A DNA stretch of 64,000 bases from Christensenella intestinihominis. GTDB taxonomy: Bacteria > Bacillota > Clostridia > Christensenellales > Christensenellaceae. The position numbers were made by a program, and so were the translations under genes. The notes beneath the pieces were generated by a model that saw only the letters and a list, made by a program, of their open reading frames with translations, ran no database searches and had not been told where the DNA came from. Positions 42,056 through 50,968 of the stretch are shown here, one piece after another (the first letter of the stretch is position 1; each line of letters starts with the position of its first letter). Location of the stretch: the NCBI RefSeq assembly GCF_001678845.1, contig NZ_MAIQ01000008.1, positions 62,001 to 126,000 on the forward strand, read 5' to 3'.

Positions 42056-43693
42056 TTGAAAAAGAAATTTGCATGGATCATTGCGGTGCTGATGATCCTT
42101 ACATTTCCCATAACAACCGCCTTTGCGGAGCCGGAGGCTTCCCAGGAGCCTGCCGCGCAGGAAGAGGCAGCCCCTGAAGCAACGCCGGAACCCACCCCGG
42201 AGCCGACGGCAACCCCGCCGGAAACCACGGAGACAAAGGAAGGCGCGCCCGAGGTCGATTTATCACAGATTTCCTCCATATCCGCGATGCTGGTGGATGC
42301 GGATACGGGCGAGGTTTTGTTTTCCAAAAATGCGGACTGGACGATTTTCCCGGCCAGCACCACCAAGCTGATGACGGCAATCCTTGTAATGGAACATTGC
42401 GAAATGGACGAAATTGTGACCATCCCGGCGGAGGTCGACCAGTTCAATACGGCCTCGAGCCTGATGGGCCTGCGCCTGCTTGTCGGAAAAGACGTCTCGG
42501 TCAAAGACCTGGTGTACGGCCTGATGATGTGCTCGGGAAATGATGCGGCGGTCGCGCTTGGCATACACATTGCGGGCTCGGAAGAGGCCTTCGTCCAGAT
42601 GATGAACGATAAAGCGCAGGAGCTCGGCATGACGGGCACGCACTTTCTGAATCCCCATGGAATTTATATCGCGGATGTCGGCCACGACCACTATTCAACA
42701 GCGGCGGATATGGTCAAGCTTGCGATGGAAGCGCAAAAATATCCGTTTTTGGCAGAGGTCATGAGCGCGCCTTCCTATACCTATGAATCGGAAGCGCTGC
42801 AGGGAACGGAGCCGGTTGAAAACTCAAACTACCTGCTCCATACGCCCACCAAGAAACCCGAGCTTGCACCATACCTGTACGATAAGGCGACCGGCATGAA
42901 AACGGGAACGCTGGAACGGATTCTTCCGCCGGGGGCGACGGAATATATCAAGTCCTACGGCTGCCTGGTCGCGTCCGCGTCGGATGGCGGCCTGAACCTG
43001 ATTGCGGTTATTTTCGGCGACCTGTCCGTGGGCGATAAGGATGCCGGAATTCCCAATGCCTTTGCGCGCTGGGATATTGCAAGATACCTGTTCGACTATG
43101 GCTTTACCAATTACGCCAAGGTGGACCTTGCGCAGTTTGCCTCTCCCGTCGCGCTTACCGAACAAATCGGGAATGTTGCGAACAACGATCCCGGGGAAGG
43201 CTCGCTTGAGGTCAAGGCCGACCTCACGGGGGTTGCGTCCGATGTACAGCTGGTTGACGCGGCTACCGTGCAGGGACTCCAGGACGGCAGCTTAAAACTG
43301 GAAGAAAAAACGAATATTGAAGAACCGCTGCAGGCGCCTATTACGGAAGGGCAGCAGCTTGGAACGGTTACTTATTCGCTCAACGGGCAGGAGCTCTATA
43401 CCGCGCCCCTCATCGCGGGCAGGGATGTCTATCCCCAGGGGGAGGAATCCGCAACGAGCAAGGAATACGGGGTTCCCATCATTACATTTGAATTATGGTA
43501 CCTGTGGATTATCCTTCCGGCTGCGGTTGTCCTCACGCTGCTGATCGTCCGGGCGGTAAATAAATCCCGCCGCCGGTCATATTATGCAAAGCGCGGCCCG
43601 GCCGTAAAATCAAAGCCGGTCCAGGTGCGCACTGGTACGGTGCAGCGCAAGAATACGGGGCGGCCCGGCGGAAGCAGGAAGCATAGGTTGTAA
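42056..43693 (+). CDS. dacF: D-alanyl-D-alanine carboxypeptidase (S11, DacF/PBP5-like)
   Basis: 545 residues. A signal peptide (1-25) and a Pro/Glu/Thr-rich linker precede the S11 domain. STTK (about 101), SGN (about 160) and KTGT (about 282) are the active-site motifs. A PBP5-like C-terminal domain, a membrane helix (YLWIILPAAVVLTLLIV, about 480) and a basic tail follow. It trims the terminal D-Ala of peptidoglycan stems. TTG 42056 lies 6 nt after GAGAGGTG; TATAAT at about 42013 is the likely -10. Confidence 0.94.
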   Translation: MKKKFAWIIAVLMILTFPITTAFAEPEASQEPAAQEEAAPEATPEPTPEPTATPPETTETKEGAPEVDLSQISSISAMLVDADTGEVLFSKNADWTIFPASTTKLMTAILVMEHCEMDEIVTIPAEVDQFNTASSLMGLRLLVGKDVSVKDLVYGLMMCSGNDAAVALGIHIAGSEEAFVQMMNDKAQELGMTGTHFLNPHGIYIADVGHDHYSTAADMVKLAMEAQKYPFLAEVMSAPSYTYESEALQGTEPVENSNYLLHTPTKKPELAPYLYDKATGMKTGTLERILPPGATEYIKSYGCLVASASDGGLNLIAVIFGDLSVGDKDAGIPNAFARWDIARYLFDYGFTNYAKVDLAQFASPVALTEQIGNVANNDPGEGSLEVKADLTGVASDVQLVDAATVQGLQDGSLKLEEKTNIEEPLQAPITEGQQLGTVTYSLNGQELYTAPLIAGRDVYPQGEESATSKEYGVPIITFELWYLWIILPAAVVLTLLIVRAVNKSRRRSYYAKRGPAVKSKPVQVRTGTVQRKNTGRPGGSRKHRL

Positions 43694-43701
43694 TCATAAG
43701 G

Positions 43702-43727
43702 CGGCCCTGGCGGGCCGTTCTTTTTTA
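43702..43727 (+). terminator. Terminator of dacF
   Basis: CGGCCC / GGGCCG with a TGGC loop, then TTCTTTTTT. Confidence 0.85.
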
Positions 43728-43741
43728 TAAGGAGCTGAAAA

Positions 43742-44131
43742 ATGGAAAAATCCATGATCGCCCCGTGTGGAATGAATTGTGAATTATGTGTTTCCCGGCA
43801 GCGCAAAAAGAAAAAATGCCCGGGCTGCCGGGGCGGCGACGGGAACAAACCGGCGGGATGCGTGAATTGCGTCATCAGGAATTGTGTAAGCCTGCCGAAA
43901 TCCGGATTTTGTTATGACTGCGAACGCCGTTGTGCGCGTCTAAAGAGCCTTGATAAACGTTATCGCACAAAGTATGGTATGAGCATGCTGGAAAATCTTG
44001 AAGATATCAGCGAAAGCGGGATAGAAGCGTTTGTGCGGCGGGAGGAAAAACGCTGGATGTGCCCAAGCTGCGGCGCAACGCTTTGCGTCCATCGGGACGT
44101 GTGCCTTTCCTGCGGCGCAAGATGGAAATAG
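43742..44131 (+). CDS. DUF3795-like Cys-rich protein
   Basis: 129 residues with the DUF3795 opening MIAPCGMNCELC and further Cys in CPGCRGGDG, GCVNCVIRNCV and CYDCERRCARL. A C-terminal zinc ribbon (CPSCG...CLSCG) follows. Probably metal-binding and cytoplasmic; function unknown. GGAGCTG precedes the ATG. A hairpin and T-run follow at 44132-44168. Confidence 0.7.
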   Translation: MEKSMIAPCGMNCELCVSRQRKKKKCPGCRGGDGNKPAGCVNCVIRNCVSLPKSGFCYDCERRCARLKSLDKRYRTKYGMSMLENLEDISESGIEAFVRREEKRWMCPSCGATLCVHRDVCLSCGARWK

Positions 44132-44168
44132 AAATGGACGGCTCACATGCAGTCCCTCCATTTTTTTT
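44132..44168 (+). terminator. Terminator after the DUF3795-like gene
   Basis: AAATGGA / TCCATTT outer stem enclosing a loop with further partial pairing, followed by eight T. The next 180 nt hold no supported gene, only a 20-codon frame from 44197 that I do not accept. Confidence 0.6.
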
Positions 44169-44349
44169 GAAATGCACAGAAGAGAGACAGGGGAACATGA
44201 AGCGGAGATTGAGAAAATCAAGAGCGCGTTCCTTTGAGCAGGCAGGAAAAGAAACATGAAGATATTGAATGTTAATACGCGTTGCTTGCGGCAACGGACA
44301 GTTTCTCTTACAGTAATGGCAACGACTGAAAGAAAGGAGGTTATCCCTG

Positions 44350-44859
44350 ATGTTAAACGAAAACATTAAGGCAATCCGAAAATCAAAAGGACTTTCTCAA
44401 CAGGAGCTTGCTGTCAAACTGAATGTGGTGCGGCAAACAATCTCTAAATGGGAGCAAGGATTGTCAGTTCCCGATTCCGATATGTTGATCTCCATATCGG
44501 AAGCACTTGAAACACCCGTAAGCACCTTGCTTGGAGAAACTGTTGCTGAGTCGGAGGTTGATGGCCTAAAAGCGATTTCCGGAAAACTGGAGGTTATAAA
44601 CTTACAGCTTGCACAAAGAAAAACCACGAGAAGAAACATGCTGCATTGGCTGCTTATCTCATTGAGTGTAGTCACAGTAATCATTTTTGCGGCCCTGGGG
44701 GTATTCAATAGCCCTTATTTGGGCTGGGATTACAGCAACCCTGAAACCGCCGTTGCCGGAGCGGCTTTTCACGCATTTGAATGGCTGTTTGTCAGGTTGG
44801 CGCCGATTATCCTGGTAGGGGCAATCGTTGGAATTTTCTTAACGCGGAAGAAAGTATAA
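44350..44859 (+). CDS. XRE-family regulator with two membrane helices
   Basis: 169 residues. An N-terminal HTH_3 domain (LSQQELAVKLNVVRQTISKWEQGLS, residues 1-65) is followed by a linker and two C-terminal helices (LHWLLISLSVVTVIIFAALG and VRLAPIILVGAIVGIFL). Membrane-bound XRE regulators of this type are common in Clostridia. AAAGGAGG precedes the ATG. Codon use is visibly more AT-rich than in neighbouring genes, suggesting acquisition. Confidence 0.88.
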   Translation: MLNENIKAIRKSKGLSQQELAVKLNVVRQTISKWEQGLSVPDSDMLISISEALETPVSTLLGETVAESEVDGLKAISGKLEVINLQLAQRKTTRRNMLHWLLISLSVVTVIIFAALGVFNSPYLGWDYSNPETAVAGAAFHAFEWLFVRLAPIILVGAIVGIFLTRKKV

Positions 44860-44942
44860 AACCGCGCTGCCTCCTGGGGCGCAATTCAGGTTTCAAAACC
44901 CTTGTTTGCCGGGGAGATATATGCCTGCCGCTGCCTAACACA

Positions 44943-44983
44943 AAAAGAGGTACTATCCGCTTCCCGCCGATAGTACCTCTTTT
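44943..44983. terminator. Bidirectional terminator between the XRE gene and leuB
   Basis: A perfect 15-bp stem AAAAGAGGTACTATC / GATAGTACCTCTTTT around an 11-nt loop. Confidence 0.85.
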
Positions 44984-45050
44984 GCTGTCACATGCCGCGA
45001 TACCTCTTTATCTGGGGTCGCCTAATGGCCGCCCATTTTTACGTAATGCT

Positions 45051-46112
45051 TTATTTCAGCTCCGCGAGGATCAGGTCGGACATTTCGCGCGTCGAAACGG
45101 ATTTTCCACCCGCCGCAATATCAGCGGTACGCGCGCCGTTTTTCAGCACAGTCCTCACTGCCGCCTCGATGGCCTGCGCTTCCTTTTCGAGGTCAAAGGA
45201 ATACCGCAGCATCATTGCGCATGAAAGAATCATGGCAATCGGGTTTGCCTTGCCCGTTCCCGCAATATCGGGCGCGGAGCCGTGGATGGGCTCATACATC
45301 CCGAGTTTTGTGGAACCAAGGCTCGCAGACGGCAGCATGCCGATCGACCCGGTAATCATGCTGGCTTCATCCGTCAGGATATCGCCGAACAGGTTGCCCG
45401 TCACCACCACGTCAAACTGGCGCGGGTTGCGCACAAGCTGCATTGCGGCGTTGTCCACATACATATGCGTAAGCTCGACATCCGGGTAATCCTTCGCCAC
45501 CCGGCTGACCGTATTCCTCCACAGGCGGGAGGTCGCGAGGACGTTCGCCTTGTCTACGCTCGTCACTTTTTTATTCCGCTTGCGCGCCGATTCAAACGCA
45601 AGGCGCGTAATGCGCTCCACCTCATAATCGTGATAGTTCATCAAATCGGAGGAATATGTAACGTCGTCGCCGCCGCGTTCCCCGAAATATACGTCGCCCG
45701 TCAGCTCGCGCAGGATCAGGATATCGAGGTTATCCCCCACGATCTCGTCCTTCAGCGGACACGCCGCCTTAAGCTCATTGTAAATAATTGCCGGGCGCAG
45801 GTTTGCGAACAATCCCAGTCCGCCGCGCAGGCGCAAAAGTCCTTTTTCCGGGCGCTTATCCACCGGAAGGTCGTCCCACTTTTCGCCGCCCACCGCCGCG
45901 AGGAGCACCGCGTCGCTTTTGCGGCAGGTTTCAAGCTGCTCTTCCGGAAGCGGGTCGCCGTATTTATCGATGGCAACACCGCCCGCGTCCACCTCGGTAA
46001 ACATAAAGGTGTGGCCATAGAGCCCGCCGATGCGGTCCAGCACGCGTACCGCCTCTTCCGAAATTTCGGGGCCGATTCCGTCGCCGGGGATTCTGGCAAT
46101 TTTATAATCCAT
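45051..46112 (-). CDS. leuB: 3-isopropylmalate dehydrogenase
   Basis: 353 residues, NAD-dependent decarboxylating dehydrogenase of leucine biosynthesis. [18 protein letters not shown] opens the fold; [34 protein letters not shown] and the C-terminal [18 protein letters not shown] are LeuB features. AGGAGGACAAG precedes ATG 46112. The other leu genes are not adjacent, so a close relative (homoisocitrate or tartrate dehydrogenase) is a lesser possibility. Confidence 0.9.
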   Translation of the reverse strand: MDYKIARIPGDGIGPEISEEAVRVLDRIGGLYGHTFMFTEVDAGGVAIDKYGDPLPEEQLETCRKSDAVLLAAVGGEKWDDLPVDKRPEKGLLRLRGGLGLFANLRPAIIYNELKAACPLKDEIVGDNLDILILRELTGDVYFGERGGDDVTYSSDLMNYHDYEVERITRLAFESARKRNKKVTSVDKANVLATSRLWRNTVSRVAKDYPDVELTHMYVDNAAMQLVRNPRQFDVVVTGNLFGDILTDEASMITGSIGMLPSASLGSTKLGMYEPIHGSAPDIAGTGKANPIAMILSCAMMLRYSFDLEKEAQAIEAAVRTVLKNGARTADIAAGGKSVSTREMSDLILAELK

Positions 46113-46222
46113 TCGTTTCTTGTCCTCCTGTCGTAAAATAAGATACGCACCTATTATATAACAAAAACAAATTGGACAAAAGGGGCGCCATGAAATAAAA
46201 TAGGAACAGGAAAGGATGTACA

Positions 46223-47035
46223 ATGAAAACAGGAATGTCGACAGCCTGCTTCTTTTGCAGGCTTTTAAATGAAGAATCGGTACAAAAAATGGCGGAACTC
46301 GGCGTGCGGGATATGGAAATTTTCTTCTCCGCCATGTCGGAATATGAAAAGCCGTTCACAAGCGAGCTCCGGCGCATCGCGCAGGGGGAAGGGGCGAGGA
46401 TTCGTTCCATCCATGCCCTGTGCACGCAATTTGAACCCCAGCTCTATTCCACGCATCCGCGGCAGTATGAAGAGGCGCTGGATATGTTTGAACGGGTAAC
46501 GGACGCGGGCGCGGAGGTCGGTGCCGGAATTTATGTGTTCCACGGCCCCATGAACGTCAAGCGCGCCAAAACCTTTCACGTCAATTACGGGTTTACGGGC
46601 GAACGCACCGCAATCCTTGCGGAACGCGCAAAGAAAAAGGGAATCAAGCTTGCATGGGAAACCGTGCATTGGTGCTGGTATGCGCAGCCCGGTTTCGCGC
46701 GCGAACTCATCCGCCATACGGACAGCGATAACCTGTACTTCACCCTCGATATCAAGCAGGCGGCGCAGTCCGGCTATGGGGTCATGGATTATATAGACGA
46801 TATGGACGGACGCCTTGCGCACATCCATGTGTGCGATTACCGCAAAGACCCGGAAAAGGGAATCATTCCCTGCCTTCCGTTCGAGGGAGAGATGGACTGG
46901 ACCGCAATGAAGGAAAAGCTTTCCCAAATGGATTACCAGGGCCTGCTGATGCTCGAGGTCTATCCGGGCGATTACGGCTCCTATGACGACCTGATGGCCA
47001 ATTACGGCAAGGTCTCGGCTTTTTTCAAAGACTAG
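46223..47035 (+). CDS. Sugar phosphate isomerase/epimerase-like TIM-barrel protein
   Basis: 270 residues, xylose-isomerase-like/AP endonuclease 2 superfamily. Metal-site style motifs are [33 protein letters not shown] and [10 protein letters not shown] (Glu, Asp, His and Glu along the barrel). The substrate is unknown. AGGAAAGG precedes the ATG. Divergent from leuB with about 110 nt between them. Confidence 0.75.
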   Translation: MKTGMSTACFFCRLLNEESVQKMAELGVRDMEIFFSAMSEYEKPFTSELRRIAQGEGARIRSIHALCTQFEPQLYSTHPRQYEEALDMFERVTDAGAEVGAGIYVFHGPMNVKRAKTFHVNYGFTGERTAILAERAKKKGIKLAWETVHWCWYAQPGFARELIRHTDSDNLYFTLDIKQAAQSGYGVMDYIDDMDGRLAHIHVCDYRKDPEKGIIPCLPFEGEMDWTAMKEKLSQMDYQGLLMLEVYPGDYGSYDDLMANYGKVSAFFKD

Positions 47036-47124
47036 CACCCATATTACGCGCTTTTTTTAGTGAACAATTTGCGCGCATCCCGAAAGCCGTGCGCTTTTGC
47101 TCTTTTTGTGCATCATTGATACGC

Positions 47125-47154
47125 AAAAAACGGCCCCTTTCTCCACAGGGGCCG
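47125..47154 (-). terminator. Terminator of thiT
   Basis: Stem CGGCCCCT / AGGGGCCG (47131-47138 / 47147-47154) followed by TTTTTT on the minus strand. The 106 nt between it and thiT hold GC-rich palindromic sequence but no gene. Confidence 0.75.
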
Positions 47155-47260
47155 CTCCGATATCGTTGGACCGCGCCCAACCCGCCGGACAAACAATTTG
47201 CCGCCGGCGGCACGGCCGTTATTCCCTGTTACCTGCTGGCCGGCGGTGAAACGCCGTTTA

Positions 47261-47953
47261 TCAGGCAGTGGTCTGCGCCGGGCCGCTGAACGCTTTTTGC
47301 TGCGCCCGGGCCTCTTTCTTCAGGCGGTTAAACATCTTATATAACGCAGGAATTGCCGCGACCACCGCGCAAATCACACACTCGATCCCGACCACCGTCG
47401 CGTTATACCCGAGGGAGTAAAGCCAGGCGGGCATTCCTTCGGGCGCATACATGCCAAAGAAAATCCAGCCGGAAAGGAACTGGCAGACGAACCGCGCGCC
47501 GCATCCGTACAAAATTCCCGGGATAATGCTGCTTTTGGCGAATCCAGCCAATGCCAGCAGGGAAAAGGACGCAAGGTAATCGAGCGCAAACTGCGGAAAA
47601 GACAGGAAAAACGGTTCCTGCACAAATTGCAGCAGGCCATAGCACAGCCCCGCGACAAAGCCCTTTTTAAATCCATAGATATAGGAAAAGGCGAGCATCG
47701 GCAGCATACTGGCGGGTGTGATGGAGCCGCCGTTCGGCATCGAGAAAACCTTGATAAAGCTCAGCAGGAAGGAAGCGCCGATGCACAGGGCCGCGGTCGT
47801 CAGCTCCTTTGTTGTCCACTGCGATTTTTTGGTAATCTGCCTGCCGCCGTTCGTTTTGCGCCGGTACAGGAAATAACCAATGAGTCCTGCGGCAATGGCC
47901 GCGCACACAATGATGATGGCGGGCAGGGTAAGCTCGGAAAAACTGTCAAACAT
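47261..47953 (-). CDS. thiT: ThiT-type thiamine ECF transporter S component
   Basis: 230 residues. One N-terminal helix (residues 5-27) and a linker precede the six-helix S-component core (about 48-215). The core includes ASFLLSFIKVFSMPNGGSIT and MLPMLAFSYIYGFKKGFVAG, close to the ThiT pattern. It binds thiamine and works with the shared ECF module, not encoded here. AAAGGAGG precedes the ATG. A TPP riboswitch and terminator lie directly upstream, which fixes the substrate. Confidence 0.92.
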   Translation of the reverse strand: MFDSFSELTLPAIIIVCAAIAAGLIGYFLYRRKTNGGRQITKKSQWTTKELTTAALCIGASFLLSFIKVFSMPNGGSITPASMLPMLAFSYIYGFKKGFVAGLCYGLLQFVQEPFFLSFPQFALDYLASFSLLALAGFAKSSIIPGILYGCGARFVCQFLSGWIFFGMYAPEGMPAWLYSLGYNATVVGIECVICAVVAAIPALYKMFNRLKKEARAQQKAFSGPAQTTA

Positions 47954-48047
47954 AATAAAAATCCTCCTTTGAGTGAAGTCGTCCCGGGTTTGGTTCCGGG
48001 GCTGCCATAGACCGGGACGGACGGTGCCGTCCGGCTTCCGTAAGCAC

Positions 48048-48082
48048 ACTGCAAAAAAGGAAAACTCCCGCAAGCGGGAGTT
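48048..48082 (-). terminator. TPP-riboswitch-controlled terminator of thiT
   Basis: Minus strand: stem AACTCCCGC-TT-GCGGGAGTT then TTTTCCTTTTTT, placed just after the aptamer; the expression platform. Confidence 0.85.
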
Positions 48083-48100
48083 CAATTTTACAAGAAAATT

Positions 48101-48172
48101 TATGCTTCCCACGCACGCATTATCGTGCAGGTTGAAGGGTTTAATTCTCAGCCGTAGCTCCCCTAGCAGTGT
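48101..48172 (-). ncRNA. TPP riboswitch (THI element)
   Basis: Minus strand carries the conserved blocks in order: GGGGAGC, GGCTGAGA, ACCCTTCAACCTG, GATAATGCGTGCGTGGGAAGC. High TPP should favour the terminator at 48048-48082 and turn thiT off. Confidence 0.95.
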
Positions 48173-48229
48173 ATTTACTTTTCTGGTATAATGGTAGCAC
48201 CGATGAAAAACGATTGCAAGGGGTTTTCA

Positions 48230-48808
48230 ATGAAAAAAAGTTTCTATGCCTATCTCTCGCGGATGCGCCATATCAAGCGGTGGGGGCTTATGCGCAATAA
48301 TATGGAAGAAAACGTAGCGGAACACACTTTCTCCGTCACCCTGACCGCGCATGCCCTGTGCATCATACGGAATACGTATTTCGGCGGGAATGTAAGCGAA
48401 AAAGATGTGCTTGCCGCCGCGCTCTACCATGAGGCGGGCGAGGTCATCACGGGCGACCTCCCGACGCCCATTAAATATTTTGACAGCGACATCACCCAGT
48501 CCTATAAAAAAATTGAACGCCATGCGGAGGATACGCTCGTTTCCATGCTGCCGGACGAAATGCAGCCGCAGATCGCCCCGTACGTGCGGCAGGAGGTAAC
48601 CGAAGACGTGCGCCTTATTGTCAAGGCGGCAGACCGGCTCTGCGCCTATATCAAATGCCTGGAAGAGCTGCGTACGGGCAACCGCGAGTTCGAGAAGGCG
48701 TGCGTGCGCACCAAAGAAGCCGTGGAAGGAATGAAACTCCCGGAGGTGGAATATTTCATAGAGCATTTCCTGCCGGGGTATTCCCTTACGCTGGACGAGC
48801 TCAACTAA
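48230..48808 (+). CDS. yfbR: YfbR-like HD-domain 5'-deoxynucleotidase
   Basis: 192 residues. HD ligands are seen in ENVAEHTFSVTL, ALYHEAGEVITGDLPTP and KAADRLCAYIKC. Length and layout match YfbR, which dephosphorylates deoxynucleoside monophosphates. ATG 48230 lies 6 nt after AAGGGG; earlier in-frame ATGs (48191, 48203) lie too close to the TATAAT at 48187-48192. Divergent from thiT. Confidence 0.88.
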   Translation: MKKSFYAYLSRMRHIKRWGLMRNNMEENVAEHTFSVTLTAHALCIIRNTYFGGNVSEKDVLAAALYHEAGEVITGDLPTPIKYFDSDITQSYKKIERHAEDTLVSMLPDEMQPQIAPYVRQEVTEDVRLIVKAADRLCAYIKCLEELRTGNREFEKACVRTKEAVEGMKLPEVEYFIEHFLPGYSLTLDELN

Positions 48809-48866
48809 GCGGAGGGCGCCGTGCGCCGGGATTTGCGCCGCCGCAGGCGAATTTTGTGCAATTTCC

Positions 48867-48895
48867 TTGACAGGAAGCCTGCCGCATGGTATTAT
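48867..48895 (+). promoter_or_regulatory. Promoter of rplJ-rplL
   Basis: Consensus TTGACA (48867-48872), a 17-bp spacer and TATTAT (48890-48895). Confidence 0.85.
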
Positions 48896-48914
48896 AAATT
48901 CTGCGTGAAAATGA

Positions 48915-49060
48915 AATATGTACCGAAAGCCATAGACTCAGGAGCGTAACGCTTAATCTCTGAAATCCTGACGAGGTTGATTTTATAAGAACTTTGTTGC
49001 TCTTTTAAGGTCTGCATGGCTTTGAAAGGGCATTTTTTATTGAATCCCGCGCAGTCAGCG
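48915..49060 (+). ncRNA. L10 leader (ribosomal protein autoregulatory leader)
   Basis: Contains ACCGAAAGCCATAGACTCAG and TCCTGACGAGGT, the kink-turn core of the L10 leader. A GGCTTTGAAAGGGC hairpin with a T-run near 49017-49039 may act as the attenuator. Binding of L10 to this RNA would lower rplJL expression. Confidence 0.75.
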
Positions 49061-49072
49061 AGGTGAAAGAAT

Positions 49073-49597
49073 TTGAAGGAAGCAAAACTACAGGAAAAAC
49101 AGGCGGCCGTTGCCGACGTAGTAGATAAAATGAAGCGCGCGCAAAGCGTTGTCGTCCTCGATTATCGCGGTCTTACGGTTGCGGAAGTGTCCGACCTGCG
49201 CAGCAAGTTCCGCGAAGCGGGCGTAGAGTATAAGGTCATCAAAAACAATATGCTCAAACGCGCGGCCGAGGAACTGAAAATCGAAGGCGTGGAAGATTAT
49301 TTCAAGGGCCCGACGGCAGTTGCGTTCGGTTTTGAAGACCCGGTGTCTCCGGCGAAAATCCTGTGCAAGTTTGTAAAGGATGCAGGCAAAACCGAAATCA
49401 AGGGCGGTATCCTGGCCGGTCAGGCAATGGACGCCCAAAAGATCGAAAGCCTTGCGAAGCTCCCGTCCAAGGAAGAGCTTATTGCGAAGATGCTGGGCAG
49501 CCTCAACGCTCCGATTACCAACTTTGCTCTGGCGCTCCAGGCGATCCCGCGTGGCCTCGCATGCGCGCTCAAAGCGGTTGCGGAACAAAAGCAGTAA
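49073..49597 (+). CDS. rplJ: Ribosomal protein uL10
   Basis: 174 residues starting (TTG)KEAKLQEKQAAVADVVDKM, with VVLDYRGLTVAEVSDLR and YKVIKNNMLKRAA. Anchors the L7/L12 stalk. AGCGAGGTGAAAG precedes the TTG. Followed by rplL as usual, but rpoB is not nearby. Confidence 0.96.
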   Translation: MKEAKLQEKQAAVADVVDKMKRAQSVVVLDYRGLTVAEVSDLRSKFREAGVEYKVIKNNMLKRAAEELKIEGVEDYFKGPTAVAFGFEDPVSPAKILCKFVKDAGKTEIKGGILAGQAMDAQKIESLAKLPSKEELIAKMLGSLNAPITNFALALQAIPRGLACALKAVAEQKQ

Positions 49598-49651
49598 ACG
49601 TGCATCGTGCACAGAAATTAAAACCTATTAAATTTTGGAGGATAGTAAATC

Positions 49652-50026
49652 ATGGATAACAAGCAGATTCTTGATGCGATTAAAGAAATGAATGTTCTGG
49701 ACCTTGCGGAACTGGTAAAGGAAATTGAAGAAACGTTTGGCGTAAGCGCCGCTGCTCCGGTAGCTGTTGCCGCTGCTCCGGCTGCCGGCGATGCTGGTGC
49801 CGCTGCGGAAGAGAAAACCGAGTTTGACGTTGTTCTGAAGGCTGCGGGCGCAGAAAAGATCAAAGTCATCAAGGTTGTAAGGGAAGCTACGGGCCTCGGC
49901 CTTAAGGAAGCAAAAGAGATGGTTGATTCCGCTCCTTCCACAATCAAGGAAGCGCTCGGAAAAGACGACGCGGAAAAGCTGGTCGCTTCCCTCAAGGAAG
50001 TTGGCGCAGACGTGGAAATGAAATAA
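49652..50026 (+). CDS. rplL: Ribosomal protein bL12
   Basis: 124 residues. N-terminal dimerisation helices ([20 protein letters not shown]), an Ala-rich hinge and the C-terminal factor-binding domain ([20 protein letters not shown]). Recruits elongation factors to the ribosome. TTTTGGAGG precedes the ATG. A strong terminator follows. Confidence 0.97.
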   Translation: MDNKQILDAIKEMNVLDLAELVKEIEETFGVSAAAPVAVAAAPAAGDAGAAAEEKTEFDVVLKAAGAEKIKVIKVVREATGLGLKEAKEMVDSAPSTIKEALGKDDAEKLVASLKEVGADVEMK

Positions 50027-50062
50027 ATTTTCCAATAGCAGCAAATCCGCAGTATGCGGTAA

Positions 50063-50090
50063 AAAACGCAGCCCAGCGCTGCGTTTTTTA
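50063..50090 (+). terminator. Terminator of rplJ-rplL
   Basis: AAAACGCAGC / GCTGCGTTTT around CCAGC, then a T-run. Confidence 0.9.
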
Positions 50091-50194
50091 TATACGCTGG
50101 TAATCATTTTAATATTCCGCAAAGAAGTTTTCTGGTTTTAACTGCTTTCGGCCGGTGTATAAGTAATTAGATTGGATCAGGGGGGACTCGTGTT

Positions 50195-50512
50195 ATGGAC
50201 GGTTCCGAAGAGCAGTTGCTTGACGATTTTCTGGAACAGGCACGCATTAAAAGCAAAGAATTTTATATTAAAGCAGCACAAACCGCAATCGAGCAGGCAT
50301 ATGAATGTTCACGCGAGGCAATTATTGCCGCCCGCACCACGGCGGAACGGCTAAAGGCTTATGCGGAAAACGGAAGCGCCGAAGCGCGCGGCAGCGTGGA
50401 CGAAGCGGCGAAGGAAGCGGCGGAACTTACGGCAAAGGTTGCTGAAGCGGCGAAGGAAGCGGCGGAGGCTGCCTCTCTTGCGGTTTCCGTCGAATTAAAA
50501 GACCGCGATTGA
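50195..50512 (+). CDS. Ala-rich helical protein, unknown (first gene of a three-gene operon)
   Basis: 105 residues, not recognised. Predicted all-helical, with an N-terminal MDGSEEQLLDDFLEQARIKS and an Ala/Glu/Lys-rich second half with heptad-like repeats (AAKEAAELTAKVAEAAKEAA). No signal peptide or membrane segment. TCAGGGGGG lies before the ATG, and TATAAG near 50158 is a possible -10. The next gene starts 21 nt downstream and is also helical, so the two may form a coiled-coil complex. Confidence 0.65.
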   Translation: MDGSEEQLLDDFLEQARIKSKEFYIKAAQTAIEQAYECSREAIIAARTTAERLKAYAENGSAEARGSVDEAAKEAAELTAKVAEAAKEAAEAASLAVSVELKDRD

Positions 50513-50533
50513 CATAAAACAGGGGGAATTATT

Positions 50534-50968
50534 ATGGCAGTAACAAAAGACCAGGTAGAAAAGACGGCGAAAGCCGCGCAGAAAAAAGCGATGGATGCCG
50601 GGCAGGCGGTGGGCGAGGCCGCTAAAACCGCGGCGACAAAAGCAAAGGAAGGCCTTGTCGCTTTCGGAAGCACGGTTGCAAATAAATCCAAGGAATTGAT
50701 GGAAACCGCCAAGCTCAATACGCAGAAAACCCAGAAGCAGAAGGAGCTTGAAGAAGCATACCGTACGCTTGGGGAAATGGCCTACGCCAAAGGCAGGCTG
50801 CGCGGCGAGATGGGCGAGACGGCCAAAAAAATCAAAGGAATTTACGCGGAGCTCCAGCAGCTCGAGGTCGCCCTCAACGCGGCGCAATCCACCCGGGAAT
50901 GTAAAAACTGCGGCGTAAAACACTATGTGGGCGATAATTATTGCCCGAACTGCGGCGCAAAGCAATGA
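50534..50968 (+). CDS. Helical protein with C-terminal zinc ribbon, unknown
   Basis: 144 residues, not recognised. Residues 1-65 are amphipathic Ala/Lys-rich helix (VEKTAKAAQKKAMDAGQAV), as in LEA-like or apolipoprotein-like stretches. Residues 65-120 form a charged coiled coil, and the end is a zinc ribbon CKNCGVKHYVGDNYCPNCG. AGGGGGAATT precedes the ATG. The stop overlaps the next gene (ATGA). Confidence 0.7.
   Translation: MAVTKDQVEKTAKAAQKKAMDAGQAVGEAAKTAATKAKEGLVAFGSTVANKSKELMETAKLNTQKTQKQKELEEAYRTLGEMAYAKGRLRGEMGETAKKIKGIYAELQQLEVALNAAQSTRECKNCGVKHYVGDNYCPNCGAKQ

Noticed and set aside
44197-44259. Twenty-codon frame with an AGGGGAAC before its ATG
   Set aside because: Too short, no recognisable feature, and in a gap of unusual composition; could be chance.
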